Shown: positions 6,959-13,534 of the stretch, piece by piece
Position numbering within the stretch: position 1 is the first letter of the stretch
How the letters are laid out: every line of letters begins with the position of its first letter
Origin: an uncultured Eubacteriales bacterium
Lineage (GTDB): Bacteria > Bacillota > Clostridia > Christensenellales > Borkfalkiaceae
Length of the DNA: 15,960 nt
Assembly (NCBI GenBank): GCA_900549005.1
Contig: URMT01000031.1
Span: 1-15,960 of the forward strand
Reading direction: 5' to 3'
The notes under the pieces: generated by a model
Told to the model about the DNA's origin: nothing
The model's database searches: none
Seen by the model: only the letters and a program-made list of their open reading frames with translations
Made by a program: the position numbers and the translations under genes

Positions 6959-6997
6959 GAGATTTCTCCGCTCGCTTACGCTCGGTCGAAATGACAA
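6959..6997 (+). repeat. Half copy of the 3019-3123 repeat
   Basis: Begins GAGATTTCTCC and ends GTCGAAATGACA, the same two blocks as the right arm of the palindrome at 3077-3123, with a shortened, CTCGC-rich middle. No matching left arm is present. Confidence 0.7.
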
Positions 6998-7359
6998 GGT
7001 GGTAAAACTGTTCGCTTCGGTCGTAAGGAGCGAAGCGACTTTAATTGCGATTGTTCGCTTTATAAGGCAATCTGCCGCTGCAAACATCAAATATTTATTA
7101 TCTCACACTATTCACGCGGCAGAGTTTCGTCACTACGTTCCTCACGCGCGTCAATGACAATTAGTATAAAATAATTTACGTTTCAAGCAAGGTTTCCCAC
7201 CTCCTACCTGCACATAATGACCTTGGAGATGCGAGCAGTACGCGGAGCTGGCGGAAGGCGCGAGGGAGTTTACTTTGAGGTAAATGACCGAGCGCACCCG
7301 TAACAGCGACAAAGTAATGCGAAGTATATACAAGGGCTGGCGGACAAACAAGAATGTTG

Positions 7360-9417
7360 TTACAGTTCTACTACTACGGGCACTATCATCGGCGACTGCT
7401 TTGTCTTTTTTAGCAGGTAGTTTTTGAGCGTGCGCTTTATGGCGCGCTTCAATTCGTCTACGCTGCCGATGGATAAATCGTAACCTTCGATGGCGTTCTT
7501 TATTACCTCGCGCACCTCGGTTATATAGTCCTTGTGGAAGCCGAATATGAAGCCGCGGCTGTTTACGGCGGGTTCGCCTATCACTTCGCCGCCCGAAACC
7601 ACTACCGAAACTATGAACAGTCCGTCGGCCGCAAGCTGGCGCCTGTCCTGCATAACCGTGGAGGCCTTCTCGTCCTCTATGCCGTCGCCGTCGATGAGGC
7701 GCGAGCCCGAAGGAACGTTGTCGCCGCGGCGGAGCGTGTTTGATGTGAGCATTACGCAGTTGCCGATATCGGGAAGGAAGATATTGCTCTCGCTCATTCC
7801 AAGTTCGCGCGCGAGCTGGGCGTGGCGCTTCAAATGGCGGTATTCGCCGTGCACGGGTATAAAGAATTTGGGCTTCAACAGTCTGTGCATTATCTTGTGT
7901 TCTTCGCGGCAGGCGTGCCCCGAAACGTGGATATTTTCAAGGCTTTCGTAAACCACGTTCGCGCCCTTGCGGTAGAGGTTGTTTATTACGCGGTATATAT
8001 CCTTCTCGTTTCCCGGTATGGGGGAAGCGGAGATTATTATGGTATCGTTTTCGCCCACCGTAACCGAGGGGTTTTCGCCGTTGGCCATACGCGTGAGCGC
8101 GCTCATCGGCTCGCCCTGGCTGCCCGTGGAAACTATTACCAGCTCGCTGTCGGGTATCTTTTTGGTGCGCGAAACGTCCACGAGCACGCCTTCGGGAATG
8201 TGCAAATCGCCTATATTTTCGGCGGCGTCTACCACGTTGAGCATACTCCTGCCCGAAAGCGCAACCTTGCGCCTGTATTTTACCGCAAGGTCGATTATCT
8301 GCTGCAACCTGTGCACGTTTGAGGCAAAGGTGGCGATGATGAGCCTGCGGCTTAAATTTTCGTTGAACAGCCTGTCCAGAGTGCTGCCCACCGTCTTTTC
8401 GCTCATAGTGTAGCCGGGGCGCTCGATATTGGTGCTCTCGCCGAGGTAGCATAAAACGCCGCGTTCGCCGAGGTCGGCTATCGTCTTTAAGTCAATCGGT
8501 TCGCCCGCGACGGGGGTAAGGTCAATTTTAAAGTCGCCGCTGTGGAATATAAGCCCCTGAGGGGTGTCTATCGCCAGGGCGAGCGCGCCCGCTATCGAAT
8601 GGTTTACGTTGACGAACAGCACGTCGAAACAGCCCAGCTTTATGCGGTCGCCGGGGGATACTATCACCTCTTCGGCGTCGTTTATGCGGTGTTCGCGCAG
8701 TTTGTTGTCTACCAGCGCGAGCGTGAGCTTGGTGCCGATGACGGGCGCCTTTATTTCGCGCAGAAGGTAGGGCACGCCGCCTATGTGGTCCTCGTGTCCG
8801 TGCGTTAAAAGCAGGCCCTTCACCTTGTGCTTGTTTGCGACGAGGTAGGATATGTCGGGCGCGACGAGGTCTATGCCGGGCAGCTCTTCCGAAGGGAAGA
8901 TTATGCCCGCGTCGATGATTATTAAATCTTCGCCGTACTCAATGGCCGTCATATTCTTGCCGATTTCGCCCACGCCGCCGAGGAAGATAATTTTTACCTG
9001 CTTTTCCTTCCTGCCGCGCGCGGTGCGCGTGCGCTTTTCTTCCTTTTCGCCCTCTTCGGCGGACTTGCGGCGCCTCTCCTTTTTGGGTGCGGCTTTTTCA
9101 GCTTTTTCAGCCTTTTCGGGCTTTTCAACCTTTTCGCGCTTCTTCTTTTCGGCCTTTGCCTTTACGGGCTTTTCGCCAGACTGAGCCGCGGGGGCAGACT
9201 TTGCGCCCCTCTTTTTTGCGGGTTTTTCCGCTTTTGCTTCGGGCGCGGCAGCAAAGTTCGCATCTGAACGGCCCTCATCGGGCTGTACATTGCCCGAATT
9301 GCCGAGGTATAAAAACTGCGAAAGTCCGCCCGAAGCCGTCATAGGGGTACCCTGCGAGGGCTTGCCCACGCGGCCTATGCGCAATCTTTTAGTTGTCTTT
9401 TTGTTTTCGTTTTCCAA
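7360..9417 (-). CDS. rnj: Ribonuclease J with long Lys/Glu/Ala-rich N-terminal extension
   Basis: Metallo-beta-lactamase/beta-CASP nuclease that degrades and matures RNA in the cytoplasm, with 5' exo- and endonuclease activity in the family. 685 residues from the chosen TTG; family members are about 555-600. Residues 55-140 form a low-complexity, charged (Lys/Glu/Ala) extension. The catalytic core starts at VKIIFLGGVGEIGKNM (141-156): zinc motif THGHEDHIGG (205-214), His273 in VNHSIAGA, HSGDFKID (292-299), beta-CASP phosphate site STGSQGEPMSAL (430-441), HVSGHACREEH (497-507) and FIPVHGEYRHL (519-529). Start: TTG at 9417 has GAGGGAG 10 bases upstream (9434-9428). An ATG at 9342 (residue 26) is an alternative with a poorer SD. 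The frame is open to an ATG at 9783, but that part crosses tandem repeats and palindromes and is probably not translated. Confidence 0.93.
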   Translation of the reverse strand: MENENKKTTKRLRIGRVGKPSQGTPMTASGGLSQFLYLGNSGNVQPDEGRSDANFAAAPEAKAEKPAKKRGAKSAPAAQSGEKPVKAKAEKKKREKVEKPEKAEKAEKAAPKKERRRKSAEEGEKEEKRTRTARGRKEKQVKIIFLGGVGEIGKNMTAIEYGEDLIIIDAGIIFPSEELPGIDLVAPDISYLVANKHKVKGLLLTHGHEDHIGGVPYLLREIKAPVIGTKLTLALVDNKLREHRINDAEEVIVSPGDRIKLGCFDVLFVNVNHSIAGALALAIDTPQGLIFHSGDFKIDLTPVAGEPIDLKTIADLGERGVLCYLGESTNIERPGYTMSEKTVGSTLDRLFNENLSRRLIIATFASNVHRLQQIIDLAVKYRRKVALSGRSMLNVVDAAENIGDLHIPEGVLVDVSRTKKIPDSELVIVSTGSQGEPMSALTRMANGENPSVTVGENDTIIISASPIPGNEKDIYRVINNLYRKGANVVYESLENIHVSGHACREEHKIMHRLLKPKFFIPVHGEYRHLKRHAQLARELGMSESNIFLPDIGNCVMLTSNTLRRGDNVPSGSRLIDGDGIEDEKASTVMQDRRQLAADGLFIVSVVVSGGEVIGEPAVNSRGFIFGFHKDYITEVREVIKNAIEGYDLSIGSVDELKRAIKRTLKNYLLKKTKQSPMIVPVVVEL

Positions 9418-9427
9418 TTTTTTCCAT

Positions 9428-9452
9428 CTCCCTCGCGCCCTGAAAGGGCGCG
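9428..9452 (-). promoter_or_regulatory. Shine-Dalgarno of rnj adjoining an 8-bp hairpin
   Basis: GAGGGAG (9434-9428) decides the TTG start at 9417. Immediately upstream CGCGCCCT (9452-9445) pairs with AGGGCGCG (9441-9434) around a 3-base loop; the last pair touches the first G of the SD. Such a hairpin against the SD could regulate translation or message stability; this is inference. Confidence 0.5.
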
Positions 9453-9609
9453 GCAACAAAACAAGCCCGTGGGGAGGAACTGCCGTAAAATTTTTGCATT
9501 TCCCCCGCGGGTTGAGCCGCTTTTTGCCCGCGGCCCGGGCTATGTATGAAAATAATTTTATTATGCGCGGCGCCGCCGGGGACGGCTGCACGGCGCTGTA
9601 TAATCGCAG

Positions 9610-9633
9610 GCATATGCTGTCGTCGGCATATGC
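9610..9633. repeat. Paired GCATATGC palindromes upstream of rnj
   Basis: GCATATGC occurs at 9610-9617 and again at 9626-9633, 16 bases centre to centre; each is itself a palindrome and together they can form a hairpin. In the rnj upstream region, this could be an operator-like site; no protein is known to me for it. Confidence 0.45.
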
Positions 9634-9680
9634 AGGCCGCGCCGCGGTGCCCTGAAATGAGCGCCGCAAAATCTCACAGA

Positions 9681-9708
9681 TACGGTTTATTGCGTACGGT
9701 TTATTGCG
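9681..9708. repeat. Perfect 14-base tandem duplication
   Basis: TACGGTTTATTGCG at 9681-9694 is followed at once by the identical 14 bases at 9695-9708. It lies in the noncoding 9418-9795 stretch upstream of rnj, which otherwise holds the two palindromes, the SD hairpin and no gene that I can support. The rnj promoter must lie here but I could not choose one. Confidence 0.8.
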
Positions 9709-9795
9709 CGCGCGGGCGCCGCGCTTATCGAACGCAAAACGCCGAATCTTCACGCACGCTTTAAACGAGGGGACAACAACCATTTTTACAGACTT

Positions 9796-9827
9796 CGGGG
9801 GTTGATAAAAACACCTATCAACCCCCG
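9796..9827 (-). terminator. Hairpin terminator candidate after the 1096-residue gene
   Basis: Perfect 12-base-pair stem CGGGGGTTGATA (9796-9807) with TATCAACCCCCG (9816-9827), 8-base loop, 17 bases beyond the gene stop on the minus strand. The minus strand lacks an immediate T run after the stem, so termination may need help or the hairpin may protect the 3' end. Confidence 0.6.
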
Positions 9828-9843
9828 TCGTAAAATATCTTTT

Positions 9844-12800
9844 TTACTTGTTCTTGCTTACGTCCTTTACAAGCCCGTCTTCGATGAGCTCTTCCATCGT
9901 TTCGTAGGGATACATTGCGGCATAATCGCGCTCCTGGATGGGACGCTTTTCGCCGTTGCGCTTTGCAAGCATTTCGTCTATAAGCCTGATGGCCTTCTTT
10001 ACGCCGAGCGGGCTCTTTATCTTGACCATCATCGGCGTGCCGTGCATCGACTTGTTATCCGATACGTCCACGTGGTGGTAAACGGAAGTCTTGTATTCGT
10101 TGGGGTCGAGGTTGAGATACAGGCAGAGCGTCTTGCCCCTTATTTTAAGTTTGGCTATCGTCTCCCTGCCCTTGTTGAAGCGCTCGGCGCCCCACGCTAT
10201 GGACGAGTTTACTTTCTTGTACGCAAGCATTGCGTTCTTTATCTGGCCGTAGTAGCGCTTTACATCGTCGCTGCTCTGGATTATCCTTGCAATGAAGCTG
10301 CGGTTGTACTTCATCATATTTGCGAAGTCAACGCCGCCGTTGCTTATGCCCGGTATGCCGTCGGGGTCTGCCTCGCCCTGAACGGTCTGCTCGTCAACGT
10401 CGTCGAAGATGTTTTCCATAGCCTCGTCGACAGGTTCGTCTGCAACTTCGCTTTCGTCGACTATGTCGCTTACCGTTACGAGCTGTTCCTCTTCCTCGTC
10501 CTCGGCGGGAACTTCCTCAGAAATTTCTGCGTTTTCAACAGCGCTCTCTTCGGCCTCCGCGCTCTCTTCGGGAGCGGGTTCTTCGGCTTCTGCCGCTTCG
10601 GCAGGCTCTTCGGTTTCTGCCGCAACGGTTTCTTCCGCAGGCTCTTCCACAGGCTCTTCCGAAGCCGCTTCCTCTTCGGCCTCTTCCGAGGTATCTTCAA
10701 CCGTTTCGGCAGTTTCGTTTACCTCTTCGTCGCTGCCCGCCGCCGCAACGGTAGTTACCACCGCGCCTGCGACTATCAGCGCCTTAATCTGGTCGAGGGT
10801 ACGCTTTATTTCCTCTATTTCCTGCTTTACTTCTGCAAGTTCGTCTTCATCGGAGGCCTGTTCCTCGCTTACGCCGCGAGCAACAAGTTCGTCTATGCGC
10901 GCAGTAAGTTCGGCAACTTCGCCCTTCAAATCCTGAATTGCGGGGTCGTTCTTTATGTCTTCGAGCGACTGCTTTATGCTGTCGAATTCGGCCTGTACGG
11001 GGTCTTCTTCCGCCGCTTCGCCCTCTTCGGTAACCTCTTCGGGTGCGAAGAGTTCGTCTATCCTCGAAGTGAGCTCGGCAACCTCGCCTTTGAGTTCCTG
11101 TATCGCAGGGTCGTGCCTTATTTCGTCGAGAGCCGTCCTAATGGCTTCAAGCTCGGCCTTGACTTCGTCTTCGGCTTCGGCGCCCTCTTCCGCCTCGGCG
11201 GTTTCGCCTTCGACTTCCTCGCCCTCTTCGAGCAGTTCGTCGTCGGGAGTGAGCAGTTCCTCTATGCGGGCGGTGAGTTCGTCGACCTTTGCTTTGAGCT
11301 CTTCCACAGCGCCGTCGTTTTTAATCTCTTCAATCGCGGCCTTAATCTCGCCGAGTTCGGCCTTTACACCGTCTTCGGCTTCGGCGCCCTCTTCCGCCTC
11401 GGCAGCTTCGTCTTCAACCTCTTCAAGCTCCTCCTCGTCGGGGGTGAGAAGTTCCTCTATGCGGGCGGTAAGTTCGTCTATCTTGCGGTTGATTTCGCCA
11501 ATCTCTTCCGCCGTAGCGGCAACTGCCGCAGGCTCTTCGCTCTCGGCGGCCTGGTCAACCGTCTCTTCTGCGGCCTCTTCGGCTGTTTCTTCCGCGGCTT
11601 CTTCAACGGCCTCTGCCGAAACCATTTCCGCAACGGCCTTCTTCTCTTCGTCGAGGGCGGCGCGCATATCTTCGAGTTCCTTGCGCATTGCGGCGAGCTT
11701 GTCGTCCATACCTTCGAGCATAGCGTTGGTAGACGCGGTAACCTTCCACGAAATGGAGTCGGTTATCTTCTGCAAGCCCTCTTCGTCGATTACTATGTCG
11801 TAATCGTTCTCTTCTTCGGGCTCAGCACTCTCTTCCGCGGCGGCGGGAACGGCCTCTTCGGCGCTGCCCGCCACAACCTGCGTCTGGCCGAGCCTGTCGC
11901 ATACGCCGTTTATTATCGCGTCGTAATCGACCTCGGTTGCGGGTATCGAAGCGAGCACGGCGGCGGCAACCTTATCGGCAATGTCGTCTGCGTCGACTTC
12001 GGGCAGGTAGTTGGATATCGCGGCGGCAGTCCTGTCGGCAATGGTCTCTTCGTTCACGCCGTTTGCCGCGAGTTTTTCGGATACGAGCTGGGCAATCTCT
12101 TCGCTGCTCATACTCTCTGTATCTTCGCTCTCCATTGCCGCGTCGGTAACCGCAACTTCGCCTGCGGCCGACCTTTCGGCAATCTTTTCTATTATGCGGT
12201 CGTAATCGAGGCTGTCTACAACCGCTTCTGCAAGCGAGCGGCAACCTTCGTCGTCTACTATTATATCGAAATCGTTGGGCGAAAGTGCGCTGACCTTGCG
12301 CGCAATCTCGTCGGAGAGCGCGTCTGAGTCGGCAACTTCGGTGCTCTCCGCCGCGGCAGCCACAACGTTCTGCTCTGCGGGAGCAATCTTTTCCGCAACG
12401 CGCGCGGCAAGCTCTTCGTAATCGACCTCGGCGGTGGCGTGAACTTCCAGCGGCTTGGCTTCGCCGTCGCCGCTTACCACTACCTGAGGTATAACAATCT
12501 GCTCTGCCACCTTAGAGGCAACATAATCGGGCGAGATGACTTCCTGGGGAGGTATGCAGTCTGCAACCTTCTTGGCAAGCTCGTCGTAATCTATCGCGCT
12601 GCCGATGCCCTTTTCGGCGAGTTTGTCGCAAAGGCGCGCGGCAAGTTCGTCGTAGTCTATGTACCCGTTTTCAGAAATGGTGAGCTGCTCGTCGTCATCG
12701 GAGTATGCGGCGGGAGCAACCTCGTCGTCGAACGAAGGCTCCTCTTCAACCCAATTGTCCTGTCTGGACGCTTCGGCTATCTTTTCGTAGTCTACCGCGT

Positions 12801-13134
12801 TCTCCTTCATCTTCTCTTGGAGCGAAGATATCATCGAAGAGAGTTTGACGAAGATGTTTTCGCACTGTGCGGCCACGTACTTAATCTCCATACGGAGCTT
12901 CTGGTTCTCGGCGGCGAGCTTATCGTAAATAGCGCTGGCCTGCTTGCCGAGGAACGCCGTCTCCTGCGCCACCTTATCGGCAAGCGCGTCTGACTGCGTA
13001 CGCGAGTTGTTGGCGGCAAGAAGCATATCGAGCTTCCCCGCTATTTCGGCCTGCCTTTGCAGAAGCACGTCTGCCTTGGTTGCATACGTGGCGCCGCTCT
13101 GGCCGCCGTCTTTCTTGTTGAAGAAACCTGCCAT
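9844..13134 (-). CDS. Large acidic repeat/coiled-coil protein with conserved C-terminal domain, unknown function
   Basis: 1096 residues, no signal peptide, strikingly rich in Glu, Ala and Asp. Regions: N-terminal coiled coil (20-115); nine to ten short helix modules of the form DYDELAxKVAxxI at about 160, 182, 203, 238, 271, 310, 343, 381 and 403; two NDxDIxxDxEG segments (287-297, 443-453); a coiled coil (470-505); a Glu/Ala run (506-543); tandem coiled-coil modules at 545-588 (partial), 590-656, 658-711, 713-764 and 766-791 (partial); a short Ala/Val-rich hydrophobic stretch (786-800); an acidic Glu/Ala/Pro linker (801-925); then a compact domain (940-1060) with YNRSFIARIIQSSDDVKRYY (943-962), AYKKVNSSIAWG (971-982), IRGKTLCLYLNLDP (998-1011) and a positively charged end. 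I recognise this last domain as recurrent in Clostridia hypothetical proteins but know no function. Start fixed by AGAGGTG (13142-13148). It could be a cytoplasmic scaffold; that is inference. Confidence 0.85.
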   Translation of the reverse strand: MAGFFNKKDGGQSGATYATKADVLLQRQAEIAGKLDMLLAANNSRTQSDALADKVAQETAFLGKQASAIYDKLAAENQKLRMEIKYVAAQCENIFVKLSSMISSLQEKMKENAVDYEKIAEASRQDNWVEEEPSFDDEVAPAAYSDDDEQLTISENGYIDYDELAARLCDKLAEKGIGSAIDYDELAKKVADCIPPQEVISPDYVASKVAEQIVIPQVVVSGDGEAKPLEVHATAEVDYEELAARVAEKIAPAEQNVVAAAAESTEVADSDALSDEIARKVSALSPNDFDIIVDDEGCRSLAEAVVDSLDYDRIIEKIAERSAAGEVAVTDAAMESEDTESMSSEEIAQLVSEKLAANGVNEETIADRTAAAISNYLPEVDADDIADKVAAAVLASIPATEVDYDAIINGVCDRLGQTQVVAGSAEEAVPAAAEESAEPEEENDYDIVIDEEGLQKITDSISWKVTASTNAMLEGMDDKLAAMRKELEDMRAALDEEKKAVAEMVSAEAVEEAAEETAEEAAEETVDQAAESEEPAAVAATAEEIGEINRKIDELTARIEELLTPDEEELEEVEDEAAEAEEGAEAEDGVKAELGEIKAAIEEIKNDGAVEELKAKVDELTARIEELLTPDDELLEEGEEVEGETAEAEEGAEAEDEVKAELEAIRTALDEIRHDPAIQELKGEVAELTSRIDELFAPEEVTEEGEAAEEDPVQAEFDSIKQSLEDIKNDPAIQDLKGEVAELTARIDELVARGVSEEQASDEDELAEVKQEIEEIKRTLDQIKALIVAGAVVTTVAAAGSDEEVNETAETVEDTSEEAEEEAASEEPVEEPAEETVAAETEEPAEAAEAEEPAPEESAEAEESAVENAEISEEVPAEDEEEEQLVTVSDIVDESEVADEPVDEAMENIFDDVDEQTVQGEADPDGIPGISNGGVDFANMMKYNRSFIARIIQSSDDVKRYYGQIKNAMLAYKKVNSSIAWGAERFNKGRETIAKLKIRGKTLCLYLNLDPNEYKTSVYHHVDVSDNKSMHGTPMMVKIKSPLGVKKAIRLIDEMLAKRNGEKRPIQERDYAAMYPYETMEELIEDGLVKDVSKNK
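11167..11403 (-). repeat. Intragenic DNA repeat: identical 33-base blocks 204 bases apart
   Basis: The 33 bases at 11167-11199 recur exactly at 11371-11403, and a neighbouring block of about 42 bases (from 11242) recurs with four changes from about 11437. The DNA identity exceeds what the protein repeat needs, pointing to recent module duplication within the 1096-residue gene. Confidence 0.75.
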
Positions 13135-13210
13135 AATGATGCACCTCTTAAAACGGCGAACAGGGTTTTAAACCATATAATATATCGCCGCACGTTTTGC
13201 TTACAAAATA

Positions 13211-13239
13211 ATTCTACAACAAAAAATGAAAATTGTAAA
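13211..13239 (-). promoter_or_regulatory. Promoter of the 1096-residue protein gene
   Basis: Minus strand: TTTACA (13239-13234), 17-base spacer, TAGAAT (13216-13211); each hexamer has one mismatch to consensus. It gives a leader of about 70 bases. Confidence 0.65.
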
Positions 13240-13386
13240 TATAATTGTTAAAATTTTTTGGCAAATCGGGCAAATTTTTTTTAATTGACGGGCAAATATA
13301 CCGCAATTACCGCAAACGGCGGGCGTTTTGACGGTCTGCGGCGCGGGCTTTCGATAAAAAATTCACAATTTATTTGGTCTGTACGG

Positions 13387-13415
13387 TTGAAATTTTACTT
13401 TTTTTGTATTATAAT
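13387..13415 (+). promoter_or_regulatory. Sigma-A promoter of serC-serA
   Basis: TTGAAA (13387-13392), 17-base spacer (T-rich), TATAAT (13410-13415). It fires away from the minus-strand promoter at 13211-13239 within the 400-base divergent region 13135-13534; the bases between (13240-13386) show only AT-rich sequence and two GGGCAAAT copies. Confidence 0.8.
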
Positions 13416-13446
13416 ATCAGTATTATACGGAACGGGAACGGGTCAT

Positions 13447-13498
13447 CGCAAAATTCTTTGCGGCGGCGCGCGGGCACTGCCGCACAGGCAGCGCGCCC
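13447..13498 (+). promoter_or_regulatory. Structured serC leader (two hairpins)
   Basis: CGCAAA (13447-13452) pairs with TTTGCG (13457-13462) around ATTC; then GGGC-A-CTGCC (13472-13481) pairs with GGCAG-CGC-GCCC (13487-13498) around GCACA. Both lie between the promoter and the serC SD. No T run follows the second stem, so it is not an evident terminator; I do not recognise a known riboswitch. Confidence 0.35.
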
Positions 13499-13534
13499 CT
13501 ATATTTCGTAAATCTATTGCATTGGAGATTTGAT

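Larger units (their letters stand above)
6593..7359. repeat. Noncoding hairpin-rich island between rnj and trmR
   Basis: About 770 bases with no convincing gene. It holds a chain of short perfect dyads: 6717-6722/6740-6745 (enclosing 6725-6728/6732-6735), 6815-6823/6828-6836, 6846-6852/6861-6867, 6884-6888/6892-6896, 6911-6917/6920-6926, 6934-6939/6944-6949, 7012-7019/7031-7038 and 7072-7078/7116-7122. It also contains the half copy of the 3019-3123 repeat at 6959-6997 and a weaker relative at about 7122-7160. The last 200 bases (7160-7359) are less structured. The short open frames here follow no codon pattern that I trust. No terminator for rnj with a T run was found. Confidence 0.7.

Noticed and set aside
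6800..6960. CRISPR-like array of short repeats
   Set aside because: The units are hairpins of differing sequence and spacing, without a constant direct repeat or regular spacers, and no cas gene is present.
6702..7157. 151-codon plus-strand frame (and minus frames at 6836-7090 and 7151-7351)
   Set aside because: Made of the hairpin repeats; no SD, no family resemblance, no consistent codon bias.
7228..7265. Possible tRNA-Leu-like 5' part (AGCTGGCGGAAGGCGCGAGG)
   Set aside because: No anticodon arm, no T-arm consensus and no acceptor pairing follow within 90 bases.
9418..9783. N-terminal extension of RNase J to an ATG at 9783
   Set aside because: It would translate the tandem 14-mer, two palindromes and the SD hairpin, has no family similarity, and lacks an SD; TTG at 9417 has one.
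9802..12327. 841-codon open frame on the plus strand, antisense to the large repeat protein
   Set aside because: Its composition (Phe/Leu/Gly/Arg/Tyr-rich, no recognisable domain) is the mirror of Glu/Ala-rich codons in the minus-strand gene, where stops in the antisense frame are rare. The minus-strand gene has an SD, promoter, repeats and a conserved domain.
13285..13533. 82-codon plus-strand frame in the divergent promoter region
   Set aside because: It runs across the serC promoter and the leader hairpins and ends just before the serC ATG; no SD.
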